The notes: a model not told the origin generated them from the letters alone. Positions 35,322 through 48,046 are shown, numbered from the stretch's first letter. The stretch is DNA of 64,000 nucleotides from Adineta ricciae (GCA_905250025.1 CAJNOJ010000102.1:124001-188000); one strand, 5' to 3'. A program made the numbers and translations.

Positions 35322-35397
35322 AAAAGAATATCATATATCAGCCTCTTGTCTGTACACTAAATATACTTTCGACAAAAAACATCATTCTACTTCTTTT
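35322..35397 (-). promoter_or_regulatory. SECIS element (copy 2)
   Basis: Exact reverse-complement counterpart of the copy-1 hairpin; the ATGA core is at 35385-35382, and the helix, GAAAG loop and TGAT core are unchanged. It lies the same 58 nt beyond the TAG at 35457-35455. Confidence 0.8.
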
Positions 35398-35454
35398 ACA
35401 CATCACAATAACATGCGATCATCATTTCTCACATCGAACAAAAAGAAACACGAA

Positions 35455-37594
35455 CTATTGAGATTGTTGAATTGCTTCGTCCAGTGCATTTCGAATCAAC
35501 TCCAGTGGATATGATCCTGCAATCGGTGCAGCTATGTAGCTCAATCGTTTCTTTCCATCTACCACATAGAATCGAATAGGCCATGGATTGTATTCTTTGC
35601 TGAACGGATTGCCAAGGGATACTGGATCAATCAACAGAGGTATTCGATAGTCTGTTGCTTTGATAAAATCCAGCGCAATACCGATTCGATCGGCGTCACA
35701 CTTCGGTTGAGTATAACAGACTCGACTACCGATGGGCCATTCATCGGATGCATGTGCTTCTTCGATATAAACAGTCACCATATCAACACGATGTTTGTAT
35801 GCATCCATGAGCTGATGGAGTTGTGGTACAACTCCACGAAACGGCGGTCATGTGTATGAGCCAGCAATGATCAAGAGAGGTCGATGAGGAGAATGACAAT
35901 GAGATAACAATGAATGAAAGTGATTGTTTAGGTCTAGTAGTTGTACGTCTGGTGCTTGATCAGCAAGTTTGAGATGACCTAGTCGTGCACGATTATGTCG
36001 AACATAGAGAGAGAGATTTTGGAATTCTTGATCGTCTGCATAGATCTGATGCGCACTTCTGAAGATAGTGAGAGCATGTTGAATTTCGTTTTCAGTCGCA
36101 TCTTCGCCGATAGTTTCTTTGACGAGTGTAGTTTGAAGTTGAGCAATGACATCCATCCAGTCGATGTCAGTTCGATCTTGAATGGATGCGAGTAGTTGTT
36201 GTGTTTGTGGTGCAAGTCGGAGTTGTTCTTCTTTGATGAGGAGTTGTTTGAGAGTTTGTCGTTCTAATAATCGGTAGACTCGAAGTTGTTTTTGTGTGGA
36301 AGCTAGTCATTGTTGATTGGAAGAGTCATCGTCATCTTCACTTTCATCATCTTGTGCATCATCGATAGGTGCTGGCAAGATCATATTTCTCAAATTGGGA
36401 AGATTCGATGGAGCATAAATCGCTTTGATTTTACCATGTAAAGACGTTAAGACTACGTTGGCTTGTAAAATATATTCTTGTAAATCAGCGGATGACAATT
36501 GCTGATAATCGTCGGTATCTTTAGTTTCAAACGAAAGAACATTACGAATAGCATTTTCACAACTACTTGGTAGCTGACTGAAGTCTTGTCGACCGCTAGT
36601 AAAATGATACATTCCACCTCGTAGGGAAAGCACTAGATGGATAACAGCTTCATTGGGAATATGATAATCTGATAATTTTCGACCATCTTCCAATTGTTTA
36701 CCGGCATATATGAAACGTTGGTGGTCAGGAGGAATACCTTCTATATCTTGTACCATTTGTTTCACATCTGTCACATCTGTCATTGCAGTAACAATTAATG
36801 AAAGTTTTCTTCCGGTAAGAGTTTGAACAAACAGGTTGTATGCATTATCAGAGCTCGATGCCTACAATCAACGTGAAAGAAGATAGAGTGTGAAAGAGTT
36901 TGACAAATGTAATATCTCTCACCGTTTGTATAACTTTGGCCATGATAATATAGTTATCTTGATACAATCGACGCGATAAGATGGTATCCTCTGGTTTGAG
37001 TGCAATACCGGAATTCCAATTTTCGGCGGTCAGTGTACGTGCTTCACTTCTCTCACTAAATCGTAGTTCAAAGTTTGTGACACGACACTGGTCTCTAATT
37101 CGAGTCTTGATTTCTTCTAAAGTATCTTTTAGAAGAACCTTGACAACGAACTTTTGCGGTGGAAGAGTGTCGTAACGCCCGAACCAGATGGTAATTTCTC
37201 CATAGGCGATAAACTGAACATCATGAACAAAATTTGACATCGTTGATTTTAAATCACAATCATCTAGTGCAGATAAACCACTGCCGGTTAACGTACCAAT
37301 ATAGATCCAGTTTTTTAAATATTTTGGAACATAGGCTCTTGTGAAGTTTTGAATAACACTGTTCATTGGTTCATGATCCATGTGTTCTTCAATCATTTCA
37401 TTTCCATACGGATCAATAAAAGTAAATGAATGGTATTCGATTTCGTCACGCATATCTTTTTTGTTATTTTGCCACCGTTGAGCGAGAAGTTTTTCAAAAT
37501 CATTCATTTGATTTTGTATAGTTTGAACTTGTGAAACTAGATCTTCATAAACAAATGAATCTGGTATCGTCGACAAAACTTCTGTATTAGCCAT
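35455..37594 (-). CDS. Ubiquitin-like / deiodinase-like selenoprotein (copy 2)
   Basis: Exons 37594-36923 and 36861-35455 (61-nt intron). The first UGA, 36309-36307, has the same CUAG context; the selenocysteine UGA is at 35850-35848 in GSYT-U-PPF; the end is TAG 35457-35455. Up to the first stop the product is 408 residues, with full reading 692. The ubiquitin-like domain ([14 protein letters not shown]...LSLRGG) and the N-terminal domain differ strongly from copy 1 but are about 95 percent identical to copy 3. From 36396 to 35283 the DNA is almost identical to copy 1 (20955-22077), with one 9-nt indel in the Asp run and very few substitutions. The head-to-head neighbour is an esterase gene. 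Confidence 0.8.
35848..35850 (-). other. Selenocysteine UGA codon (copy 2)
   Basis: In-frame TGA flanked by SYT and PPF codons, identical to copy 1, with conserved deiodinase sequence continuing beyond it. Confidence 0.85.
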
Positions 37595-38203
37595 ATTGCC
37601 TCTCTACAATCGAATAGCAATTATCTAGAATGAAATTATTTTCATGTCACGAAAACATTAATTGAAATCACCAAAGCTATCTCTACGAGTTTGGGTAAGT
37701 TTTCTTCTCAATTGAGACAATCGTTAAATATTTTACTAGATATAGGACACTTTCTCTTCTGTATAATGTCTTAGAAGTAATATACATACTTTTCTTTGGA
37801 GTTGAAAGTCAAGAAATTGATATTTAGTCACGAAACAGAAGTGAACCATTGTCGTTACCATACGGAGTATTTATACATTCACGAAGAGTGATATGACTGT
37901 TTTCAGCGTTTGTTTAATTCATAAATTTCTGATTGGTTCTCCTAGTTTTCACAACTTTAACAGGATTTGCGCAATGCATATTTCGTCATGTGTGTAAACG
38001 AGAAAAACACCAATTTTCGCTTGTGCAGAAACGCAAGAGAATATTTTGTGCCACAGATATAATTTCCTTTTCGTGAAGCACTTTTATTACGTATTTTATC
38101 CTTAATTTACTAACAAACAATAATGTAAAAAGAAAGTCTATTCTTGATTATCCAGCTACTTATGAGAAAACAAAACATCATCGTTCTTTCCGATAATTTG
38201 TGA
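37595..38203. other. Spacer between ubiquitin-like gene and esterase
   Basis: About 600 AT-rich bases with no exon; conserved in the second unit at 41352-42176. Confidence 0.4.
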
Positions 38204-39357
38204 TTATATCGACTGCATCCACTTGTTAATATTGTCGAGTGTATCACGCGCTTCAGGAAAATATGAAAAGAACAGTGGATAAACGTGCATCATATGTAAA
38301 CCTGCTTCGAACTTGACTTCAACACCTGCTTCTTGTGCTTTCTTTACGACTGCTCTTCCATCGTCTTCCAGTATGTCAGCTGTACCGACATTCACATACA
38401 GCGGTGGAAATCCTTTGAATGAACCAAACAGAGGGCTCACTATTGGATCGGTTGGTAAAATTTTTGATCCATAAGTATCCATGATCACTTTAGCCTGCCA
38501 TTTGGTATTATCTGTTCTTAGCATCACATCTGTCGGTTGATTACGAGTATAACTTTCACCGGACGCTGAGAAATCAGTCCATGGTGCTATGGCGACAATA
38601 CCACGTGGGACAGGTATTTTGTGGTTAATTAGCGATTGAACTGTTAAGAGAGCTAATCCACCTCCAGCTGAATCCCCCATGATAACGATTCGAGATGGTG
38701 ATACATTCTGAGTGAGAAGAGAGCGATAAATTGTTATTGCATCTTCAACAGCTGATGGCACGGGATGTTCTGGAATGAGACGATATTCCAGATGTAGAAT
38801 AGGTACATTGAATAGGCGAGACAAATGGCATTCAATTCCACTATAAACTACGAAAAGCAAAAGTATTTTATTGGTCTTCAAAAACAGAATGACTTACAAT
38901 TGATGTCACCAAGCATATAACCACCACCATGAAAGTAAAGTATAATTTGCTCGGACTGCTTTCGTAAATCTTTCTCACGATGATCAATCCAATAGCCATC
39001 TACTGTACGACCATCATGTGTAAATGTTTCTTTGATCATTTGACAGCCAGACGGCTCAGGAATTATGTCACTAAAGGAAAAACTTGCACGTACGCTTTGA
39101 ATCGTCGCTAAGGGATTTGTTGAATGGACAAAGGACTGTGGTGGACTCATTTTCATCATCTCTTCGAAAGCACGATAGGCTGGACTGAGTGTTTGTCGGC
39201 CTGGATCGACGACGAAACAATTCTTGAGTGTTAATGTTGAGTGTAACAATCGTACTAAAAGATATTTATGATTTGTTGAACCATATCGTAATGGTACAGC
39301 AACAGCTGCAATCACAACGACAAAAATCAACTTTTTTAAGCCTCCACTTGATGACAT
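38204..39357 (-). CDS. HSL/AADAC-type alpha/beta-hydrolase (unit A)
   Basis: Exons 39357-38898 and 38847-38204 (50-nt intron) give 367 residues. A single membrane helix at residues about 9-24 acts as an N-terminal signal anchor, so the catalytic domain probably faces the ER lumen, as in AADAC/NCEH1. The oxyanion-hole motif HGGGY lies near residue 142. The nucleophile Ser is in GDSAGG near residue 213. The Asp is in NVGTADILEDD and the His in HMMHVYP near the C-terminus. This is the hormone-sensitive-lipase (abhydrolase_3) family, carboxylic-ester hydrolases of lipids or xenobiotics. All catalytic residues are present. Substrate is unknown. Confidence 0.85.
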
Positions 39358-39448
39358 CGTTTGTTTTACGTTTATGAAAATGATTTGATTTTTTCGTTAC
39401 ATAGACTGTTCTACTTTCAATGTTACCTACGATATTCGAAACACGTGT

Positions 39449-39477
39449 CTTTCTTTCTTTCTTTCTTTCTTTCTTTC
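39449..39477 (+). repeat. (CTTT)n microsatellite
   Basis: About seven CTTT units upstream of esterase A; the homologous site in unit B (near 43422) has only two or three, so the length is polymorphic between copies. Confidence 0.7.
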
Positions 39478-39977
39478 CCTTTCGTGCATCGTATGTAAGA
39501 CGTTGTCATCACACTTTTTTCATACATCAAGAACGCAAAAATACGATGATTGGATTTTCAGTTGACAAATTTCATCGTGAAATGACTGCGGAGATGATAT
39601 AGAAGGTGATTATGTGCACAAAAGTTCTTTTTTTAGAGATAATTGAGAGATATCGAGCGAAGTCGCCTATTTATGAAACATAATCAACCAGTAATTTACC
39701 CAAATAGTTAGTCTAATTTTTGATAAATGACCTTCCAAAACTTCCACTTAAGATTGCAAATGTTATATACAATTATTCTATTCAATTACGTATAGCATCA
39801 TTGGCTTCCTCTAACTCAATTTATTGATCTTCTCCTAGTAACAGCATATCTCAATCATACAATAACAGTTACTCGGAATAGAAAATGAATAGTCCAGTAT
39901 TTAACTCTACGACTTAGAAAAATTATAATAACTTCATTAAGGTTTAAATATGACTCGAAATTGAACGATAACTTTAT

Positions 39978-39978
39978 N
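39978..39978. other. Single-N contig join 1
   Basis: The N sits exactly between the end of unit A and the start of unit B, inside what should be the linker of the third ubiquitin-like gene. It is an assembly join of unknown true size. Confidence 0.9.
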
Positions 39979-41351
39979 TGAGTTGTTCTTCTTTGATGAG
40001 GAGTTGTTTGAGAGTTTGTCGTTCTAATAATCGGTAGACTCGAAGTTGTTTTTGTGTGGAAGCTAGTCATTGTTGATTGGAAGAGCCGTCGTCGTCGTCG
40101 TCATCATCTTGTGCATCATCGATAGGTGCTGGTAAAATCATGTTTCTCAAATTGGGAAGATCCGATGGAGCATAAATCGCTTTGATTTTACCATGTAAAG
40201 ACGTTAAGACCATGTTGGCTTGTAAAATATATTCTTGTAAATCAGCGGATGACAATTGCTGATAGTCGTCGACGTCTTTAGTTTCAAACGAAAGAACATT
40301 ACGGATAGCATTTGCACAACTACTTGGTAGTTGACTGAAGTCTTGCCGACCGCTAGTAAAATGATACATTCCACCTCGTAGGGAAAGCACTAGATGGACA
40401 ACAGCTTCATTGGGAATATGATAATCTGATAATTTTCGACCATCTTCCAATTGTTTACCGGCATATATGAAACGTTGGTGATCAGGAGAAATACCTTCTG
40501 TATCTTGTATCATCTGTTTCACATCTGTCACATCTGTCATTGAAGTAACAATTAATGAAAGTTTTCTTCCGGTAAGAGTTTGAACAAACAGGCTACATGT
40601 ATTATCTGAGTTCGATGCCTACAATTAACGTGAAAGAAGATAGAGTGCGAAAGAGTTTGACAAATGTAATATCTCTCACCGTTTGTATGACTTTGGCCAT
40701 GATAATATAGTTATCTTGATACAATCGACGCGATAAGATGGTATCCTCTGGTTTGAGTGCTATACTGGAATTCCAATTTTCGACGGTCGGTGTACGTGCT
40801 TCACTTCTTTCACTAAATCGTAGTTCAAAGTTTGTGGCACGACATTGGTCTCTAATTCGAGTCTTGATTTCTTCCAAAGTATCTTTTAGAAGAACCTTGA
40901 CAACGAACTTTTGCGGTGGAAGTGTGTCGTAACGTCCGAACCAGACAGTAATTTCTCCATAGGCGATAAACTGAACATCATCAACAAAATTTGACATCGT
41001 TGATTTTAAAGCACAATCATCTAGTGCAGATAAACCACTGCCGGTTAACGTACCAATCTGGATCCAATTTTTTAAATATTTTGGAACGTAGGTTCTTGTG
41101 AATTTTTGAATAACACTGTTCACGGGTTCATGATCCATGTGTTCTTCAATCATTTCGTTACCATAGGGATCAATAAAAGTAAATGAATGGTATTGGATTT
41201 CGTCGCGCACATCTTTTTTGTTATTTTGCCACCGTTGAGCGAGAAGTTTTTCAAAGTCATTCATTTGATTTTGTATCGTTTGAACTTGTGAAACTAGATC
41301 TTCATAAACAAACGAATTTGGTATCGTCGATAAAACTTCTGTATTAGCCAT
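39979..41351 (-). CDS. Ubiquitin-like protein (copy 3), cut by the assembly join
   Basis: Exons 41351-40680 and 40618-39979. The frame reaches the first UGA at 40069-40067, again in the UGA-CUAG context, then continues open until the N. The deiodinase half and any SECIS are therefore absent from this copy as assembled. The N-terminal and ubiquitin-like domains are about 95 percent identical to copy 2 ([12 protein letters not shown] vs [12 protein letters not shown]). The acidic tail is a longer plain Asp run, lacking the ESE of the other copies. Confidence 0.75.
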
Positions 41352-42176
41352 ATTGCTTCTCTACAATCGAATAGAAATTATCTAGAATAAAATTATTTTC
41401 GTGTCACGAAAACATTAATTGAAATCACCAAAGCTATCTCTATGAATTTGGATAAGTTTTCTTCCCAATTGAGACAATCGTTAAATAGTTTACTAGATAT
41501 ACGACACTTTCTCTTCTGTATAGTGTCTTGGAAGTAACATACATACTTTTCTAGGGAGTTGAAATTCAACAAACGATAGTTAGTCACAAAGCAGAAGCGA
41601 ATCATTATCATTACCATACGGAGTATTTATACGCTCACGGAGAGTAACATGACCGTTTTTGGCGTTTGTTCTATTCATAAATTTCTGATTGGTTCTCGTC
41701 GTTTTCGCAACTTTTACAGGATTTGCGCAATGGATATTTCGTCATGTGTGTAAACAAGAAAAACACTAGTTTTCGCTGGTGTGGTATGTTCGAAAGGTGA
41801 CGAAATATTTAGAAAAAAAGAGTTTTATAATACCACTACGTTCCAAAGAAGTAGTATTGATTAAATCTATGTTTGTTATTTCGTACGATTTCTTCTGTGT
41901 TTAATCTCCTGAACACACAAGAAAATGTTTTTGTTCTATTCTAATCGAAACGATGGCAAATCACTCTCTCCAGCGAATTTAGTTAATGAACAATGTGACA
42001 GAAACGCAAGAGAATATCTTGTGGCACAGAGATAATTTCCTTTTCGTGAAGGACTTTTATTACGTGTTTTATCCTTAATTTACTAACAAACAATAATATA
42101 AAAAGAAAGTCTATTCTTGATTATCCAGCTACTTATGAAAAAACAAAACATCATCGTTCTTTACGATAATTTGTGA
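41352..42176. other. Spacer in unit B with a 220-230-base extra segment
   Basis: Aligns to 37595-38203 of unit A except for an extra stretch near 41780-42000 with no coding potential. It is either an insertion in B or a deletion in A. Confidence 0.5.
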
Positions 42177-43330
42177 TTATATCGACTGCATCCACTTGTT
42201 AATATTGTCGAGTGTATCACGCGCTTCAGGAAAATATGAAAAGAACAGTGGATAAACGTGCATCATATGTAAACCTGCTTCGAACTTGACTTTAACACCT
42301 GCTTCTTGTGCTTTCTTTACGACTGCTCTTCCATCATCTTCCAGTATGTCAGCTGTACCGACATTCACATACAATGGTGGAAATCCTTTGAATGAACCGA
42401 ACAGAGGACTCACTATTGGACCAGTTGGTAAAAGTTTTGATCCATAAGTATCCATGATCACTTTAGCCTGCCATTTGGTGTTGTCTGTTCTTAGCATCAC
42501 ATCTGTTGGTTGATTACGAGTATAACTCTCACCGGACGCTGAGAAATCAGTCCATGGTGTTATGGCGACGACACCATGTGGAACAGGTATTTTGTGATTA
42601 ATTAGCGATTGAACTGTTAAGAGAGCTAATCCACCTCCAGCTGAATCTCCCATGATAAAGATTCGAGATGGTGATACATTCTGAGTGAGAAGAGAGCGAT
42701 AAATTGTTACTGCATCTTCAACAGCTGATGGCACGGGATGTTCTGGAATGAGACGATATTCCAGATGTAGAATAGGTAGATTGAATAGGCGAGACAAATG
42801 ACATTCAACTCCACTATAAACTATGAAATGTAAAAGTATTTTATTGATCTTCGAAAACAGAATGACTTACAATTGATGTCACCAAGCATATAACCACCGC
42901 CATGAAAGTAAAGTATAATTTTCTCGGACTGCTTTCGTGAATCTTTCTCACGATAATCAATCCAATAGCCATCAACTGTACGACCATCATGTGTAAATGC
43001 TTCTTTGATCATATGACAGCCAGACGGCTCAGGAATTATGTCTCTAAAGGAAAAACTTGCACGTACGCTTTGAATCGTCGCTAAAGGATTTGTTGAATGG
43101 GCAAATGACTGCGGTGGGCTCATTTTCAACATTTCTTCGAAAGCACGATAAGCTGGACTGAGTGATTGTCGGTCTGGATCCACGACGAAACAATTCTTGA
43201 GTGTTAATGTTGAGTGTAACAATCGCATTAAAAGATATTTATGATTTGTTGAACCATATCGTAATGGTACAGCAACAGCTGCAATCACAACGACAAAAAT
43301 CAACTTTTTTAAGCCTCCACTTGATGACAT
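42177..43330 (-). CDS. HSL/AADAC-type alpha/beta-hydrolase (unit B)
   Basis: Exons 43330-42871 and 42820-42177, with a 50-nt intron in the same place as in the unit A esterase and the same 367-residue length. The anchor helix, HGGGY, GDSAGG, TADILEDD and HMMHVYP are all kept. Differences are scattered conservative changes. The gene is divergent from the DNA ligase gene, about 700 bases away; the intergenic sequence between them is repeated before the ligase copy at 53.2 kb. Confidence 0.85.
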
Positions 43331-44025
43331 CGTTTGTTTTACGTTTATGAAAATGATTTGATTTTTTCGTTACATTGACTGTTCTACTTTCAATGTTACC
43401 TACGATATTCGAAACACGTGTCTTTCGTTCTTTCTTTCCCTTTCGTGCATCGTATGTAAGACGTTGTCATCACACTTTTTTCATACATCAAGAACGCAAA
43501 AATACGATGATTGGATTTTCAGTTGACAAATTTCATCGCGAAATGACTGCGGAGATGATATAGAAGGTGATTATGTGTACAAAAGTTCTTTTTTTAGAGA
43601 TAATTGAGAAATACCGAGCGAAGTCGCCTATTTATGAAACATAATCAACCAGTAATTTACCCAAATAGTTAGTCTACTTTTTAATAAATGACCTTCCAAA
43701 ACTTCCACTTAAGATTACAAATGTTATATACAATTATTCTATTCAATTACGTATAGCATCATTGGCTTCCTCTAACTCAATTTATTGATCTTCTCCTAGT
43801 AACAGCATATCTCAATCATACAATAACAGTTACTCGGAATAGAAAATGAATAGTCCAGTATTCAATTCCACCAGTTAGAGAAATTATAATAACTTCATTA
43901 AGGTTTAAATATGACCCGAAATTGAACGATAACTTTATACTTATTCTTACTTATGTGGCGCCTCTCGAAAAATTCTACCAAAACTCGCTATTGGTTGTTC
44001 ATAATACACCAATAACTCATTCATA
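43331..44025. other. Divergent promoter region, esterase B / DNA ligase
   Basis: About 700 AT-rich bases between two divergently transcribed genes. No exon is seen. Confidence 0.5.
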
Positions 44026-46977
44026 ATGTACTTTCCGATGTCTTTGAAACATTGTTTCTCTTTTCGCTTTGTTCAAGTTTTATTTTATAATGAACATCAT
44101 TTGAGATATTTGTCGTCATCTGCAAAGAAGATTAAAATGAGTAATACAAAGAAAACCAGTCAACCATCGATTGCGTACGTGTAAAACTCTTCTACGCTCG
44201 TTAACTTATGATCTTCTGGATTATTTTAGTTCTTTTTTTACAAAAAAAGGCCAGGCACCTGTGATTTCGCCCAAAAAAGAAGCAATTAAATCCCCAATTA
44301 CTGTTAAGAATGAAGCACCAATCAATTCTCCTTCATCAGATTCAGAAGATAAGATTATTCCAACGAAACGTGCGCAAAAGCGTGTGTTAAGTTTCGACGA
44401 AAGTAATTCATCAACGGAAAATGCCAAAGAATCACCTGTGAAAGCTGTGAAACAAATCAAAATCACTGATACAAAAACAGAAGTTAAAGAGGAAGTCCAG
44501 ACAGTAGTTCCTAAAATTGAACAACCAACAACGACAAATGCTGCACTTGAACAGAAAAGGTAATCAAGCTGATTTTTCGAAAAGAATGTTCCGTACGATT
44601 AGTATTTTAGTGTTGCTGATCCACAGTCATATAATCCCGGTAAAACGAATTATGATCCTGTCAACGATGCTTGTTGGAAAATCGGTGAAAAGTAAATCTC
44701 CGCTTTGAAAAAGAATAGTCAAATATTTATAAGTTTGGCATCATTTGTAGTGTTCCGTACAGTGCTTTGTCAGCAACGTTATTATTAATTGAAGAAACTT
44801 CTGCTCGTTTAGAAATTATTCGAATCTTATCAAATTTCTTTCGTTCAGTTCGAAGTTTATCAGCCAATGATTTAGTATACAGCGTTTATTTATGTGTTAA
44901 CAAAGTAGCACCAGAATACGATGGCATTGAATTGGGTATTGGTGAAACTATTATTATCAAAGCAATTGCTGATAGTACTGGTCGCACGATGGATCAAGTA
45001 AAAGCTGATTACAAATCGAAAGGTGATTTGGGACTGGTCGCTGAGGTAAAGTTCAATATTGTCAAGTACTTGTTAACCACTGGATGATTTTCAGACATCT
45101 CGTTCAACGCAACGGACGATGTTTAAACCTAAACCATTAACAGTATCGCATGTCTACAAAAAATTAAAAGAAATTGCTCAACTAACCGGAAACAAGAGTC
45201 AACAACGTAAAAGCGATATTATCAAAAGTCTTCTAGTTTCTTGCCAATCTCATGAAACTCGGTATCTTGCTCGATCATTGATCGGCAAACTTCGTATCGG
45301 TTTAGCTGAACAATCGATGCTTGTTGCGTTGGCACATGCATGTATTCGTCACGATTATTCAGATTTAAAAGAAACAGCATTGAAAGAACGTCTCGATGCT
45401 GGTACACTTGCTGTTAAAGATGCATTCTGTCAGTGTCCATCCTATGATATACTTGTCGACGTGCTTGTTAATAAAGGTGGTATTAATTATTTGAGAGAAT
45501 TATGCAAGGCAACACCAGGTATACCAATGAAACCAATGTTAGCACATCCGTCTAAAGGTATCGAAGAAATATTAAAACGTTGTGGACAAAGTGAATTCGC
45601 ATGTGAATACAAATATGATGGCGAACGTGCACAAGTATGTTGATTCAATTGGAACTTTTCTTTTAAAGATAAGATTTCGTTTAGATCCATTTAACAGAAG
45701 ATAAAAAGATTTATATTTATTCACGAAATTCAGAAAATAATACATCAAAATATCCGGATATTATTGAGCGTATTCATAATGCATTCCAACCACAAGTGAA
45801 ATCATTGATTCTGGATGGAGAATGTGTTGCCTATGATATTGAACAGAAGAAATTATTACCCTTTCAAACATTATCAACTCGGAAACGAAAAGTTTGTTTT
45901 CTTTTGACAAATCAAAACAGATCATTGAAAATCTTCATATTTAGGATGCAGATATTAAAGAAATTAAAGTTCAAGGTTTGTTTTTTTTTCTTATTGAATT
46001 TTGATGAATGATTTCATTTAGTTTGCATATTCGCATTTGACCTACTGTATTTGAACGGCGAATCATTGGTTGAAAAACCATTTCGCGAACGTCGTCGTCT
46101 TTTACATGAATCACTTCGTTGCATTCCCGGTGAACTTGTTTTTGCTGAATCACGTACAACATCGAATATTGATGAAATCAATATGTACTTGGAGCAATCG
46201 GTGAAAGATGGTTGTGAAGGTTTGATGGTGAAAACATTGGATGATGATGCAACTTATGAAATTGCTAAACGATCACATAAATGGCTCAAAGTAAATCCAT
46301 TTAACATCGTCAATGTAATCAGTCTATTATTGGCTGTTTAGTTGAAAAAAGATTATCTCGATGGCGTTGGAGATACGCTCGATCTCGTCGTCATTGGTGG
46401 TTATACAGGTACAGGAAAACGAACCGGTGTCTATGGAGGATATTTATTGGCATGCTATGACAAAGATAACGAAGAATATCAGTGTATTTGCAAAGTAGGT
46501 TTTCGTGGTTGACTTGAAGTACGAACTTGCTGCAATATGAATATTTTCTAGCTGGGTACTGGTTTTACTGATGAATTACTTGTGTCACTTGGTAAATCAT
46601 TGGAGCCACATATTATTCCTAAGTCACTTGCTTATTATCGTTATTCGTCATCCTTGACGCCGGATGTTTGGTTCGATGCTGCAAAAGTCTGGGAAGTCAA
46701 ATGTGCCGATCTGTCTTTGTCGCCTCATCATCATGCAGCAATTGGTCTTGTGAGTAAAAAACATATCGATATCGGAAGACGAAACTTTGTTTATGATTAG
46801 GTTGACGAAGGAAAAGGTATTTCACTTCGTTTTCCTCGATTTCTTCGCGAACGAGACGACAAGTCAGTCGAAGATGCAACAAGTGCTGAACAAGTAGCTG
46901 ATCTCTACCGACGACAAGAAAAAATCAAGAAAATGGATCCAGATAATCAAGATGGCGAAGAAGATGACATGTATTAA
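44026..46977 (+). CDS. LIG1: DNA ligase 1
   Basis: Eleven exons, 44026-44174, 44230-44559, 44611-44691, 44751-45045, 45095-45634, 45685-45891, 45945-45975, 46022-46290, 46342-46494, 46552-46749 and 46801-46977, give 809 residues from the upstream ATG or 772 from the ATG at 44137. The ATP-dependent ligase core is complete: DNA-binding domain ([19 protein letters not shown] onward), motif [10 protein letters not shown] with the adenylated Lys near residue 458, [47 protein letters not shown], and the OB-fold ([12 protein letters not shown]). Just after the second ATG, QPSIASFF is a PCNA-binding PIP box. The extra N-terminus is basic and hydrophobic like a mitochondrial presequence. It joins Okazaki fragments and seals repair nicks. 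Confidence 0.93.
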
Positions 46978-47172
46978 TTGTTAAATAAAAGTGTTTTTTT
47001 CTGTATACATTTTCTGTTCGATGTTGAAATAATATATCTATACCAACATATAGGAAGAAATACGTTAAATGAGTGATGTTCGAACAAATTGGTTTTCATA
47101 GCACCAATGTGTAGTTTGTAGTAGAAAAAGTGGAAATTCTTGGCACTGAATGTTGTGCAACAGCAGTCAGTC

Positions 47173-47245
47173 GCCTTGGTGGCTCAGTCGGTAGAGCGTC
47201 AGTCTCATAATCTGAAGGTCGTGAGTTCGATCCTCACCCGGGGCA
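47173..47245 (+). tRNA. tRNA-Met (CAT), elongator
   Basis: 73 nt. The acceptor stem GCCTTGG pairs with CCGGGGC, discriminator A. The D arm GCTC/GAGC, the anticodon loop CTCATAA with anticodon CAT, and the T arm GTGAG-TTCGATC-CTCAC fold correctly. Internal A box (TGGCTCAGTCGG) and B box (GTTCGATCC) are intact. The sequence resembles eukaryotic elongator rather than initiator tRNA-Met. No intron. Confidence 0.95.
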
Positions 47246-47388
47246 TTAATTTTTGCGAAAATTCTTTTTTAATCTGGTTCTAAATCATACTTCGTTCTCT
47301 CTAGTACAAATCTGTTTATTTCACGATAAATTTCTTTCGAAGAGCTAAAGAAGTTCAACAAAAAATCATGTGGTATTGTTCGATAGAA

Positions 47389-47778
47389 TTAACTACGATG
47401 ATAATACGGCTCCGGTACTGTTAAATACGTTGATGATGGTTGTTGCAATGGTGGTGTTCGATTTAAAATCGTATTTTGTTCGTTACCATCATTATTTTCA
47501 TTCATTTTCCGTTGCCATAATTTCAAAATATATTCTCGTAACGGCTGTTGATAATAAAAACATGATATAGTTAGAAGAAAAAGAATAATCAAAGCTGAAC
47601 TTAAAATAATATCTTTCCATTGAGAATTTAAGAAAGAGTTGCTTCCCCAACCTCTTCTATCAAAGTAATCAACATCTGCTATACTTTGATTTTGTGAAAA
47701 AAATTCATGTGCCGTTGTTAACATGATGAATAAACAAAGAAGTAGCAGATTACCCAAAACCGTGTTCAAAGACAACAA
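47389..47778 (-). CDS. Small single-pass membrane protein, unknown
   Basis: Up to 129 codons are open to the stop at 47389. There is an N-terminal hydrophobic stretch (LLLLCLFIMLTTA, signal-peptide-like), a short ectodomain (QSIADVDYF), a membrane helix (ILSSALIILFLLTISCFY) and a hydrophilic tail with LTVPEPYYHRS. The only ATG in frame is internal to the first hydrophobic stretch, and an acceptor-like TTTTTTTGTTTAG occurs upstream at about 47806, so a first exon is probably missing. No family is recognised. Confidence 0.4.
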   Translation of the reverse strand: MLSLNTVLGNLLLLCLFIMLTTAHEFFSQNQSIADVDYFDRRGWGSNSFLNSQWKDIILSSALIILFLLTISCFYYQQPLREYILKLWQRKMNENNDGNEQNTILNRTPPLQQPSSTYLTVPEPYYHRS

Positions 47779-48046
47779 GAATAAGATTAGTTTTTAAGAG
47801 CTCTAAACAAAAAAAGACTTCCATTAGGACAAGTGATATAATGAGTCTCATTAAGATTTCGTTCATGACAAAATAGTTACATTTACATTGAGAAGAGGAC
47901 GCAACTCAATCACGTTCTTATTTTCTATCTCTATACATATATGAATCCGAATGGAGTTGCATTGTTTATTCTACGTAAATCTAAGCAAATAAAAACTAAG
48001 AAAACCGATTTTTTTTTCTTTTGCTGAATATTAAAACGAACGAATT

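Larger units (their letters stand above)
36219..39977. repeat. 3.8-kb repeat unit A (ubiquitin-like gene + esterase)
   Basis: Collinear and same orientation with 39979-43937 at about 95 percent identity, except for an extra 220-230 bases near 41780-42000 in unit B. The unit ends at the N at 39978. Confidence 0.8.
39979..43937. repeat. 3.9-kb repeat unit B (ubiquitin-like gene + esterase)
   Basis: Second copy of 36219-39977. Its right end differs from unit A at several positions (for example CAATTCCACCAGTTAG where A has TAACTCTACGACTTAG). Confidence 0.8.

Noticed and set aside
35296..35514. Plus-strand frame of 72 codons shared with the antisense of 21846-22130
   Set aside because: It is antisense to the 3' UTR and SECIS of the selenoprotein; its conservation follows from the DNA duplication.
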